DNA from: Centipeda periodontii DSM 2778
GTDB lineage: Bacteria > Bacillota > Negativicutes > Selenomonadales > Selenomonadaceae
DNA length: 41,974 bases
Assembly (NCBI RefSeq): GCF_000213975.1
Contig: NZ_GL892076.1
Span: 2,490,724-2,532,697 of the forward strand
Direction of reading: 5' to 3'
Shown: piece by piece, positions 19,145-26,543 of the stretch
Layout of the letters: the number at the start of each line of letters is the position of its first letter
How positions within the stretch are numbered: position 1 is the stretch's first letter
The notes under the pieces: generated by a model
Database searches by the model: none
What the model was told of the DNA's origin: nothing
The model's input: the letters and a program-made list of their open reading frames with translations, nothing else
Made by a program: the position numbers and the translations under genes

Positions 19145-19389
19145 TACCGTAGTGTTGCAACCGCCGCAGCGCTCACATCGAGGCGCGCCGCTTCACCAAG
19201 CTGCGCCTTCGTCGCCGTGCGGTCCGGGATCATTCCCGCGTCCCCACATGCTGCGAGCAGTTCGCGCAGCACCTTTGCATCGACATCCGATGCGATGAAC
19301 ACCATCTCCGCCGCGCCGCTCTGCACCGCCCTGCACACTTGATGAATGCCGGCGACCGTGCGTGCTGTGCGTAACCTCTCCACAGACAT
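19144..19389 (-). CDS. L7Ae/L30e-family putative RNA-binding protein (YbxF-like)
   Basis: The 81-residue product (MSVERLRTARTVAGIHQVCR at the start) has the L7Ae/L30e pattern: AVQSGAAEMVFIASDVDAKV, then IPDRTATKAQLGEAARLDVSAAAVATL. Family members bind kink-turn RNA. B. subtilis YbxF (RplGB) is encoded in the same place, ahead of rpsL, which supports the call. Here it is the first gene after a strong promoter, not the follower of rpoC. The start is ATG behind GGAGG. Whether it is a ribosome component is not known from the sequence. Confidence 0.85.
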   Translation of the reverse strand: MSVERLRTARTVAGIHQVCRAVQSGAAEMVFIASDVDAKVLRELLAACGDAGMIPDRTATKAQLGEAARLDVSAAAVATLR

Positions 19390-19417
19390 AGTGCACCTCC
19401 AAAAAGGGGACTGTCAC

Positions 19418-19446
19418 ATAATATCATCCGTCAAAACGCTTGTCAA
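19418..19446 (-). promoter_or_regulatory. Near-consensus sigma-70 promoter of the str operon
   Basis: The -35 box is TTGACA (19441-19446, perfect) and the -10 box is TATTAT (19418-19423, 5 of 6), with a 17-nt spacer. The expected transcription start is about 19411, leaving a leader of roughly 20 nt before the L7Ae-like ATG. It is the strongest promoter-like sequence I found in the window. Confidence 0.8.
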
Positions 19447-19530
19447 CGCATATTTTACAAAGTTCCTTATTTACACTTCTCCTAGCGTATCTTTTATGCC
19501 CCCCCTTCCACCATGCTGACGCATGATCCC

Positions 19531-19552
19531 CCTGCCCCGTAAACGGGGCAGG
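19531..19552 (+). terminator. Strong hairpin with T-tract on the plus strand
   Basis: CCTGCCCCG and CGGGGCAGG pair perfectly around TAAA and are followed on the plus strand by CTTTTTAG. On the minus strand no T-run follows. It lies 18 nt past the stop of the sulfatase-fold gene, so it may still stabilise or end that transcript. As drawn, though, it stops transcription coming from the plus strand, where no gene is seen. The rest of 19447-19530 holds only a CATGC/GCATG mini-hairpin. Confidence 0.5.
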
Positions 19553-19569
19553 CTTTTTAGGGGCGCCCT

Positions 19570-21591
19570 TCAGCGCAGACTCTTCATCAGCAGCTCGGGA
19601 TGCCGTACATAGTATGCCGTGAGCTCGATATAAGCATCGCGCTCCGCCGTGAAGCGTTCCGTATCATAGAGCCACGGCAGCTCTCCCGCCGTCACCGTCA
19701 GTTCCTGTGCGGCTCGCTCACGATAAAACCCGATTTCCTCACGCGTGATCCACGCATAGGGCGTGACCACCCGCTCGATCGGCTCCGTCAGCGGCTTTTC
19801 GATCGCGTAATAGGGGAATCCCTTGGGCGCAATCAGTTCGATCAGCGTCGGCAGGATATTCATATGCCCACCGATCTCGTTGTGCGCCAAATGCTCCGCC
19901 GTAAGCGCGGGATGGTGCATGGAGAACGACGGCAGGATCCGCTCGCGCAGCAGGAGTTCCTGCCGCTCCGAGAGTCCCTCAATAATCGGATTCTCTCCAC
20001 CCACATGGTCGCCCGTCACGATGAATAGACTGTCCGGAAACGCCGCCCGCATCTCGTCGATGAAACGGCAGAGCGCGAAGTCCCCGTACCATGCGCAGCC
20101 AAGCCCGCGATACTTTTTCGAGTTTTTCGTTAGCGCAGCTGCCATCTCCGGATTCAGTCGTGCGGCATCAAAGCCGCACTCCTCAAACGGAATGAGAAAC
20201 GGTCCGTGATTTGAGGTTGTATAGAGGAAGTGAAAGGACGGTGCTGCATCCCCCTCGTCACGGATGCGTTGCGCCGCCTCCGCGAGAAAAATGTGGTCGT
20301 AGACGCCGAGCCACGTCCGCGGTGCGTCTGCCCCACAGATATCCGTGCCGCCGTACGCCGCATCAAACCCGAGCGCGGGGATAAAGTGCACGAGGCTCCC
20401 CCAGTTCAGACCGCCGCCATACCAAAAGGACGTGCGGTAGCCGAGTGCCCTAAGCTGGTACAGCAGCGACGTCGGCAGTGTGTGATTCCAAAAGAGCACA
20501 TTCTCATTGAGTTCCAGATCTGCATCGTAGACGCCGAGCAGGAGACTCACGAGCGAGGGCTGCGAGATCATGCCGCTCGGGAGAAAATTGTTGATACATA
20601 CCGTATGCGGCTCCGCGCGAAAACGCGCGCCCGCCTCCATGAGATTGAGCGCGGCATAGGGCGCATCAAAAAAGACCTGCCCGTAGCTCTCACCTAAAAG
20701 AAAAAAAATGTGGCGTGGCTTCGTGATGCGCGCGCCCCGTGCCGTCCGCTTGAACGCCTCGAGCGGCGTGCGGTCAAGGGAGCACTTTGCCGGCAATACC
20801 GCACGCATAATCATGTGGCTCTCCTCATCGGAGTGGTGCAGGATCTCCTGCACGGGACGCTTCCACACCATCTTGAGCGCGATGAGATCATCCATCGTCG
20901 CCTTTCCGAGGATAAAATCCTCCTTGACGATGGCGGGCACCTCATCCCACTCGGGCTTCAGGCGATGGCGCAGTGTCCCTCCGTAGCGCAGCCAGTAAAA
21001 AAGAACAATAGAAAGAACGAACACCAGCGCATTGACGGCGTACTGCCCCGCCCCATCTGTCACGGTCGAATAGGACAGCGACGGCAGGGAAAGCACGGCA
21101 TTCCCTGCGAGGAAACAGAGCGCCAGATAGGGCAGATAGCCCAGCAGCAGCCACACGCCGTGATTCTGATGAAAGAAAATGTCGGCAAAATTCCGCTTAT
21201 CCGCATGTCGTCCGAGCCAAATCGTCTGATTGAACGTATCGTGAAAATGCGAGAAGAAAATCATCTTGCCGATGAACGCCGTATAAAGAAGCGCCGCATA
21301 GAGGAGGAAGAGCGTCAAACGCACCGTGTCACCTATGGCAAAGTACGCAGGGATAAACGCCCCCGGCACTGAAACAAGGAGCAGCGGCACAAGGAATACA
21401 TAGGCATTGAAGTCCATCCCCCACCAGAATCCGTACCGGAAGCAGGTCAGCCACTTCCCCCATTCGCCACGCGGTGACTTCTTCGGACGATAGACAAGGA
21501 TAAAGATCAGGCGAAACATCGCACAGATAAGGGGCGGCAGAAGAAAGATCTTCAGATCCTGCTGCATCCCCAAAAAGAAATCACTGAACAT
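19570..21591 (-). CDS. LTA synthase-like membrane sulfatase-fold protein
   Basis: The 673-residue protein has an N-terminal membrane part (about five hydrophobic segments in the first 220 residues) and a C-terminal extracytoplasmic alkaline-phosphatase/sulfatase-fold domain. Key motifs are FFLLGESYG (metal-binding Glu), SGMISQPSLVSLLLG (candidate Ser nucleophile), TTSNHGPF and VTGDHVGGENP (Asp-His metal ligands). This is the LtaS/OpgB layout, so it likely transfers phosphoglycerol or a similar group to an envelope polymer; the substrate is unknown. I prefer the ATG (MFSDFFLGMQQDL) with GAGG upstream over a GTG four codons earlier. It follows an ftsW-like gene. Confidence 0.8.
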   Translation of the reverse strand: MFSDFFLGMQQDLKIFLLPPLICAMFRLIFILVYRPKKSPRGEWGKWLTCFRYGFWWGMDFNAYVFLVPLLLVSVPGAFIPAYFAIGDTVRLTLFLLYAALLYTAFIGKMIFFSHFHDTFNQTIWLGRHADKRNFADIFFHQNHGVWLLLGYLPYLALCFLAGNAVLSLPSLSYSTVTDGAGQYAVNALVFVLSIVLFYWLRYGGTLRHRLKPEWDEVPAIVKEDFILGKATMDDLIALKMVWKRPVQEILHHSDEESHMIMRAVLPAKCSLDRTPLEAFKRTARGARITKPRHIFFLLGESYGQVFFDAPYAALNLMEAGARFRAEPHTVCINNFLPSGMISQPSLVSLLLGVYDADLELNENVLFWNHTLPTSLLYQLRALGYRTSFWYGGGLNWGSLVHFIPALGFDAAYGGTDICGADAPRTWLGVYDHIFLAEAAQRIRDEGDAAPSFHFLYTTSNHGPFLIPFEECGFDAARLNPEMAAALTKNSKKYRGLGCAWYGDFALCRFIDEMRAAFPDSLFIVTGDHVGGENPIIEGLSERQELLLRERILPSFSMHHPALTAEHLAHNEIGGHMNILPTLIELIAPKGFPYYAIEKPLTEPIERVVTPYAWITREEIGFYRERAAQELTVTAGELPWLYDTERFTAERDAYIELTAYYVRHPELLMKSLR

Positions 21592-21605
21592 CGAATACCT
21601 CACAA

Positions 21606-21625
21606 AGAGCAGAGGGATCTGCTCT
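21606..21625 (-). promoter_or_regulatory. Hairpin in front of the LTA synthase-like gene
   Basis: AGAGCAGA and TCTGCTCT form a perfect 8-bp stem with a 4-nt loop, just above the start region of the downstream gene. No T-run follows. It may affect translation or mRNA stability. The surrounding 112-nt gap otherwise holds the dispersed repeat. Confidence 0.4.
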
Positions 21626-21630
21626 CGGGG

Positions 21631-21690
21631 CGCCCCTATCGGCTCGCTGCGCTCGCCACTTCCCCCGCTTCGGCGGGGGAAGCTAACATG
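21631..21690. repeat. Dispersed intergenic repeat, copy 1
   Basis: This 60-bp stretch recurs almost unchanged at 41914-41974 in the same orientation. It contains a perfect 10-bp stem, CTTCCCCCGC/GCGGGGGAAG, with a TTCG loop. Next to it is GGCTCGCTGCGCTCGCC, which carries a short repeated motif. It looks like a REP-type intergenic element: palindromic, non-coding and placed between genes. Confidence 0.7.
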
Positions 21691-21715
21691 CCGTTATCCC
21701 CAAGCCTCCCCCGTA

Positions 21716-22897
21716 TCACCGCACCACATGAATCCTGCTGCGCCGCTTCTCCGGTTCCTCCGCATCCTTCTTCTGCGGGGGCGTCTCACGGCTGCGATCG
21801 GCAATCCCGAGCAGCATCCCCATTCCCGCCATCGTTACAATCAGCGACGAACCTCCGTAACTGATGAACGGCAGCGGCACCCCAACAACGGGCAGGAGTC
21901 CTGCCACCATCGCAAGATTCGCCAGAGCCTGTCCGAGCACGAGGAAGATGATGCCGAGCGCAAGCACCTGCCCGAATGTATCCTTTGCCCGTGCCGCCAC
22001 ACGCATGCAGGTGATGAGCAGCACCGCAAAGAGGAAGAAGATCAAGAGGACTCCAAAGAAGCCGTGCTCCTGACTGAAGATAGCAAACGCAAAGTCCGTA
22101 TGTGCCTCGGGCAGGTACTCATACTTGCTCACACCGTCGCCGAAGCCCATGCCGAAAATCCCGCCCGAGCCGATCGTCGAGAGCGACTGCACCATCTGAT
22201 AGCCCGCATCGCGTGCATCCGACCACGGATCGAACCAAACCTCGATGCGCTTCATGCGATAGGGCTGGAGGGTTCCGAGCGCGAACGCCACCCCAACCGT
22301 AAGCGGCACGATCCAGAACCAGCGGCGCGGCGGCACGAGGAGAACAAGAGCCATCAGCAGCGGCACGCCGAACACAATGCACGCCGTCCCGAAGTCCGGC
22401 TCGCGATAGACGAGAAACGCCATCACGAGGATCGAGCCAAACGGTGTAAATACGCGACCGCCGTCCCGATCAAGACGAAAGTGTTCCTTTGAGAGCACCG
22501 CCGAGATCGAGAACGCGCCCATCAGCACCGCCATCAGCTTTGCGAACTCCGCCGGCTGAAATCTCAGAGGACCAATGTCAAGCCAACGCTGCGCGCCGTT
22601 CACCGTCGTCCCAACAAAGAGCACGGCAATGAGGAGGAACACCGTAATGCCCATACCCACGAACATCAGTCCGCGCATCCGCTGATAATTCATGCGGCGG
22701 CAGAGCCAGCACGCGACAACCCCAATCAGAAGCCACTGCAGATGACGCTGCAGGAAATAATACGGATTCTCATAGTTCATCGCCGCGAGCACATAGCTCG
22801 AGCTGAAGACATTGATCGTCCCCGTCACAAGGAGAATCACCATGATGATGACAATCGGCTCCGTTTCACTCTTAAAGAGCGTATAGCGCGTACGCAT
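21716..22897 (-). CDS. ftsW: FtsW/RodA/SpoVE-family peptidoglycan glycosyltransferase
   Basis: SEDS proteins polymerise lipid II into glycan strands in the inner membrane. The 393-residue product has about ten hydrophobic segments. Family motifs are NGAQRWLDIGPLRFQPAEFA, YREPDFGTA, WFDPWSDARDAGYQMVQSL, EAHTDFAFAIFSQEHGFFG and VPLPFISYGGSS near the C-terminus. I chose the ATG overlapping the trmB stop (TGATG), with GGAG 8 nt upstream; a GTG one codon earlier is possible. FtsW rather than RodA or SpoVE is a best guess, as no division gene cluster surrounds it. Confidence 0.85.
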   Translation of the reverse strand: MRTRYTLFKSETEPIVIIMVILLVTGTINVFSSSYVLAAMNYENPYYFLQRHLQWLLIGVVACWLCRRMNYQRMRGLMFVGMGITVFLLIAVLFVGTTVNGAQRWLDIGPLRFQPAEFAKLMAVLMGAFSISAVLSKEHFRLDRDGGRVFTPFGSILVMAFLVYREPDFGTACIVFGVPLLMALVLLVPPRRWFWIVPLTVGVAFALGTLQPYRMKRIEVWFDPWSDARDAGYQMVQSLSTIGSGGIFGMGFGDGVSKYEYLPEAHTDFAFAIFSQEHGFFGVLLIFFLFAVLLITCMRVAARAKDTFGQVLALGIIFLVLGQALANLAMVAGLLPVVGVPLPFISYGGSSLIVTMAGMGMLLGIADRSRETPPQKKDAEEPEKRRSRIHVVR

Positions 22898-23556
22898 CAC
22901 GCCTGCTCCGACGGACGGCGTGCCACGAGACGTCCGATCTTGGCCCCGCGCGCACTGAATTTGCGCTCATACTCCGTCATAATGTTGTCATCCTCGTCAA
23001 GCGCATGAAGATCGTGCGTCACTCGCGAAAGATGCCATCCCGCGCGTTCCATCGTCTCGATCGAGTAGTCAAACAGCCCCATATTATCCGTTTTGAATCG
23101 GATCTCGCCATCCACCTTCAGCACGGCGGCATAGCGTGCGAGGAAGAACTCGCTCGTCAGTCGACGCTTTGCATGGCGCTTCTTGGGCCACGGATCGGAG
23201 AAGTTCAGATAGATCCGATCGACCTCAGCGGGCGCAAAGAGATCGGTCAGACGCGCCGCATCAAAGACGAGCATACGCACATTCGCGAGTCCTCGCTCCG
23301 CTGCCTTACGCGCAGCGAAGTAGAGCACACCCTGCTGCGCCTCAAGCCCCACATAGTTGACATTGGGATTGCGTGCAGCGAGTTCCGTCAGGAAATCGCC
23401 CTTGCCCACGCCGATCTCCACATGGAGCGGCGCCGTACGTCCGAATGTCTCCGCCCATCTGCCTGCGAACTGCGTCCAGTCCCCGCCGAGCGGCGTGACG
23501 AAATCCGCATAATCCAAAATTGCCGTATCAATCCACGGCTTTCGCCTGAGTCGCAT
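22897..23556 (-). CDS. trmB: tRNA (guanine-N7-)-methyltransferase TrmB
   Basis: TrmB methylates G46 in the variable loop of tRNA using S-adenosylmethionine. The 219-residue product has the SAM-binding motif HVEIGVGKGDFLTEL at about 45-59, then NYVGLEAQ, IYLNFSDPWPKKRHAKRRL and the FKTDN motif, all diagnostic. The start is ATG (MRLRRKPWIDTAILDYADF), with GGAAGG upstream. It is coupled to the downstream ftsW-like gene by a one-base overlap. Confidence 0.95.
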   Translation of the reverse strand: MRLRRKPWIDTAILDYADFVTPLGGDWTQFAGRWAETFGRTAPLHVEIGVGKGDFLTELAARNPNVNYVGLEAQQGVLYFAARKAAERGLANVRMLVFDAARLTDLFAPAEVDRIYLNFSDPWPKKRHAKRRLTSEFFLARYAAVLKVDGEIRFKTDNMGLFDYSIETMERAGWHLSRVTHDLHALDEDDNIMTEYERKFSARGAKIGRLVARRPSEQA

Positions 23557-23607
23557 AGCCCTTCCCGTTCACCCCGTTCGCCATCGTCTGAGAAGCCCAT
23601 ATGAATA

Positions 23608-23640
23608 CGCTGCGCCCCCGTTCACAGCGAGAGCGCAGCG
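23608..23640 (-). terminator. Long-looped hairpin after the tpsB gene
   Basis: CGCTGCGC and GCGCAGCG pair perfectly over a 17-nt loop, 16 nt past the stop of the TpsB gene. No clear U-tract follows (TATTC), so termination would be partial at best. The rest of the 99-nt gap to trmB shows nothing else. Confidence 0.35.
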
Positions 23641-23655
23641 AAAAGTCAACGTGAA

Positions 23656-25335
23656 TTACCAGATCTTGCCCGCCATGAACCAGATACGATTCTGCGCGTT
23701 GTTCCTCGGCGACACCGTCGAATCCAACCCAATCCGCCGCGCGTAGTCCACACGTGCAAACCACTCACCCGGATTGCTGTACGCCGCCGCAAGTCCCCAG
23801 CCGCGCAGCGTCGCATAATTGTCAGTCAGCTCGTAACCCTTGCTCATGCGCACCGTTCCAATATCGAAGAACGAGCTGAACGTCAGCCCGCGCAGCGGCG
23901 TATGATAGCGCAGCTCCGCTGTCCCGAGGATCCCCTCATCGCCCGAACCCTCACCCTGCGCATAGGCGCGCACACCGTTCGGACCGCCGAGATAGAATTC
24001 CTCCGAGCTGTCGAGATTCCGACTTGCCAGCTGCCCAGAGACCTTGACGAGGAAATCCGTCATGTTCCCGAGCCGCTGCACCGCTGTCCCATCTGCCTCG
24101 AGCTTTACATACGTCCCTTCCTTCGTATGGTTGAGGCTCCCCAGGACGCGGCTGTAATCCGAGTCAAACCCCAGCTTGCCCACCGTCAGATTCGCATTGT
24201 AGTTCAGCGCCATTCCGCCCTGCAGCTGCTGCATCCCGACCAGTCCCGCATAGACACTGTGCGTATGCTTCTTTCCCTTGAGATCAAAGCCCGTGATATC
24301 GTCGTTCAGATTGCGGTAGTTATAGCCGTAGCGGAAGAGTAGGCTGCGGTCCGTCAGATGGAAGAGCGGCACCTGACCGAACAAGGTGAGCGTCAGCGAG
24401 TTGCCCTCGGCTCCGATTTTGGAAAGCTCACCGCCGACCTGATAGTTCATACGTGAGATGCCGACACCGAACGTCGAGCCGCCATGACCGACCACCGTTT
24501 CATAGTTCGCATAGAAATTCCGCAGGCTGCCGTTCGAGATCAGCGTTCCGAGGCTCACCTTATCCCCCGTCCCCGACGGGTTGTAGAGCGTTTCCTGCAA
24601 ACCGTAGCGATAGCGTCCCGTGCTCGGGCTCCCGTAGTTCTCCACATAGAAAACCGTGTTTGACTCCTTCGAATCCTCGACGCGCACCGTCAGCTTGCTC
24701 GTTCCGAATGCGGCGCCCGGACTCAGCACGCCGACCGCGCGTGCCCCCGTTGCATCCGACACCGAGTAGAGTGCCGTCTCGAGCTTCTCCGTCGTGATGA
24801 TATCATCCGCCTTCAGCCCCGCGATAATCCCGCGCGCCACCGAATCTTTCAGACGGCTGTTGTTCTCCAGCACAATCTCATCGTAACGCCCCGGCAACAC
24901 ACGCAGCACCACAATCCCATCCGGACTGTCCTGCGGCGGCAGATACACCGCAGCCGCCGGATAGCCATGCGTACGGCAGTAGGAGGTCAGTTCGTCCACC
25001 GTGCGGCGCAGCTGCGTCATCGTACGCTGCTCGCCCATTCCCTCCTCAAGAATACGCGTCAGCTCCTCCTTGTTTAGGAACAGATCCGGCGCCTCCATAA
25101 TGAAGTTCTCAATTGTGAACTGCGCATCATCGCCATCCTGTCGATAGGTCGGCGTCCGATCCTCCACACCGATCCGCGCTTTCGGCTGCTCCTGTGCAAT
25201 ATCCGCCCCCGGACGTGCGAGCGACGGTGCTGCAAAACTCGTCGTTCCGACACACGCCAAACCGGCACATACACAGGCAGCAAGCCCGGCACGCATAACC
25301 GCATTCTTTTTCATACAATTCATCCCATCACGCAC
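23656..25335 (-). CDS. TpsB/ShlB-type outer membrane transporter
   Basis: This is the outer-membrane partner of a two-partner secretion system. It has a signal peptide (KKNAVMRAGLAACVCAG then LACVGTTSFA, cleaved before APS). A POTRA region follows, with YCRTHGYPAAAVYLPPQD and VLRVLPGRYDEIVLENNSRL. A 16-strand-type barrel domain carries FYLGGPNGVRAYAQGEG, the loop-6 VRGY-like motif (here VRAY). The chain ends in an aromatic residue (GKIW), as outer-membrane barrels do. The start is uncertain within 21 nt: I used GTG at 25335, with AGGAG 11 nt upstream; ATG at 25323 or 25314 would shorten the N-region. Its likely cargo is the giant TpsA at 28430-41806. Confidence 0.9.
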   Translation of the reverse strand: MRDGMNCMKKNAVMRAGLAACVCAGLACVGTTSFAAPSLARPGADIAQEQPKARIGVEDRTPTYRQDGDDAQFTIENFIMEAPDLFLNKEELTRILEEGMGEQRTMTQLRRTVDELTSYCRTHGYPAAAVYLPPQDSPDGIVVLRVLPGRYDEIVLENNSRLKDSVARGIIAGLKADDIITTEKLETALYSVSDATGARAVGVLSPGAAFGTSKLTVRVEDSKESNTVFYVENYGSPSTGRYRYGLQETLYNPSGTGDKVSLGTLISNGSLRNFYANYETVVGHGGSTFGVGISRMNYQVGGELSKIGAEGNSLTLTLFGQVPLFHLTDRSLLFRYGYNYRNLNDDITGFDLKGKKHTHSVYAGLVGMQQLQGGMALNYNANLTVGKLGFDSDYSRVLGSLNHTKEGTYVKLEADGTAVQRLGNMTDFLVKVSGQLASRNLDSSEEFYLGGPNGVRAYAQGEGSGDEGILGTAELRYHTPLRGLTFSSFFDIGTVRMSKGYELTDNYATLRGWGLAAAYSNPGEWFARVDYARRIGLDSTVSPRNNAQNRIWFMAGKIW

Positions 25336-25373
25336 AATGATCTCAACTCCTACACTGTTCATATTTCGTTTCC

Positions 25374-25402
25374 ATTCTAGCATTTTCAGTCCTAAAACAC
25401 AA
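25374..25402 (-). promoter_or_regulatory. Candidate promoter of the tpsB gene
   Basis: TAGAAT (25374-25379, 5 of 6) is spaced 17 nt from TTGTGT (25397-25402, 3 of 6). It lies about 40 nt upstream of the GTG start in the 151-nt divergent region shared with the phosphatase gene. Confidence 0.5.
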
Positions 25403-25422
25403 GCGAGAAGGACACTCAGCAG

Positions 25423-25451
25423 TTGCAATTCACGCTTTTTTGCGGTAGACT
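25423..25451 (+). promoter_or_regulatory. Candidate promoter of the phosphatase operon
   Basis: TTGCAA (25423-25428) and TAGACT (25446-25451) are separated by 17 nt; each matches 4 of 6 consensus positions. The start codon lies 36 nt further on. The match is moderate. Confidence 0.4.
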
Positions 25452-25486
25452 TTCAAAAACAGAAGAAGAGAGGCGGGAGAAACATC

Positions 25487-25951
25487 ATGAAAAAAATCCT
25501 ATTCGTCTGCCACGGCAACATCTGCCGCTCCCCGATGGCAGAATTCATCATGAAGCATCTCGTGCGAGAGGCAAATCTTTCCGACGAAATAACAGTCACA
25601 TCCAAGGCGCTCCACCGCGACGAGCTCGGCAGCGACACCCATCGCGGCACACGCGAAGTCCTGCGCGCACACGGCATTCCATTCAGCAAACGCAGTGCAG
25701 CACTCATGACCGCCGCCGACTATGCGGCATACGACTGCATCATCGGCATGGACACGGAGAACATGCGCGATCTCGATCGCCTCACCGGCGGCGATCCGGA
25801 CGGCAAAGTCCACCGTCTCCTCTCCTATACCGGTGAAGAGCGCGACGTTGCCGACCCGTGGTACACCGGCAACTTCGACGTCACCTACCGCGATGTCGAC
25901 GCCGGCTGCCGTGCACTGCTGCGCACGTTAATGCAGGATAAACAACATTGA
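25487..25951 (+). CDS. Low-molecular-weight protein tyrosine phosphatase
   Basis: The enzyme removes phosphate from tyrosine residues (or related small substrates) in the cytoplasm. The 154-residue product has the P-loop VCHGNICRSPMAEF at residues 7-20, with the catalytic Cys and Arg (C-x5-R). The general acid lies in VADPWYTGNFDVTYRDVD (Asp of DPWY). The ATG has GGGAG 7 nt upstream; a longer in-frame reading adds 50 residues without family similarity. In capsule or exopolysaccharide clusters such enzymes oppose BY-kinases, but none is seen here. Confidence 0.93.
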   Translation: MKKILFVCHGNICRSPMAEFIMKHLVREANLSDEITVTSKALHRDELGSDTHRGTREVLRAHGIPFSKRSAALMTAADYAAYDCIIGMDTENMRDLDRLTGGDPDGKVHRLLSYTGEERDVADPWYTGNFDVTYRDVDAGCRALLRTLMQDKQH

Positions 25952-25971
25952 GGCAAAAAGGAGAACGCGCC

Positions 25972-26469
25972 ATGAACTACGAGCAGGCAGCCGCATTTTG
26001 GACAGAAAAAGACAAGAACACCGTAAAAATGCCGACAGATGAACTCCGTACCGCCATTGAGGACTTCATAAAGGCACGCAACACCTGCGCTCTTGCCGTC
26101 GCGGACGGCGACTTCATCCGCTGTACCCCACTCACGTACAAATATCGTGCAGGCAAATTCGTCATCTTCTCCGAGGGCGGGCTGAAGTTCCGTGCGCTCA
26201 AGGAGAACAAGCACATCGCGCTTGCCATCTACGACGAATACAAAGGACCGGGCAGCGCAAAGAGCCTGCAGGTCACGGGCATTGCCGCCGTCATAGGTGC
26301 AGATGACCCCGACTATGCCGCACAGCTTGACTCCCTCGACATCAACGCCGCCCACATGCAAAAGCTCCACCTCACCCTCATCCTCATCACGCCAACCACG
26401 CTTGAATACCTCGACGCCGCACTAAGGGACAAGAGCTACAGCCCACGACAGTGCCTCAAAACATCATAA
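25972..26469 (+). CDS. Pyridoxamine 5'-phosphate oxidase-like flavin split-barrel protein
   Basis: The 165-residue product starts MNYEQAAAFWTEKDKNTVKM, has FIKARNTCALAVADGDFIRC then TPLTYKYRAGKFVIFSEGG, and continues FRALKENKHIALAIYDEYKG. This is the pattern of FMN-binding split-barrel proteins related to PNPOx. The substrate cannot be inferred. AGGAG sits 8 nt before the ATG, and the gene begins 20 nt after the phosphatase, so the two form an operon that ends at a strong hairpin. Confidence 0.8.
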   Translation: MNYEQAAAFWTEKDKNTVKMPTDELRTAIEDFIKARNTCALAVADGDFIRCTPLTYKYRAGKFVIFSEGGLKFRALKENKHIALAIYDEYKGPGSAKSLQVTGIAAVIGADDPDYAAQLDSLDINAAHMQKLHLTLILITPTTLEYLDAALRDKSYSPRQCLKTS

Positions 26470-26472
26470 ACA

Positions 26473-26505
26473 GTGCCCCATCGACATTCTGAGTCGATGG
26501 GGCAC
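26473..26505. terminator. Bidirectional terminator between convergent genes
   Basis: A perfect 13-bp stem (GTGCCCCATCGAC with GTCGATGGGGCAC) with a 7-nt loop starts 3 nt past the flavoprotein stop. TT follows on the plus strand and TGTTT on the minus. It lies between converging transcripts (flavoprotein and AbiEii), so it can serve both. It resembles the hairpin at 28363-28406. Confidence 0.75.
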
Positions 26506-26543
26506 TTCACATTCATCAAGTTTTATAGGGAGCATCAATAGTC

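Noticed and set aside
20710-21372. A 220-codon plus-strand frame opposite the LTA synthase-like gene.
   Set aside because: Antisense to a convincing gene, basic low-sense composition, no ribosome-binding site.
25337-25486. A 50-residue N-terminal extension of the tyrosine phosphatase.
   Set aside because: It runs through the divergent promoter region and does not resemble the family, which starts just before the catalytic loop.
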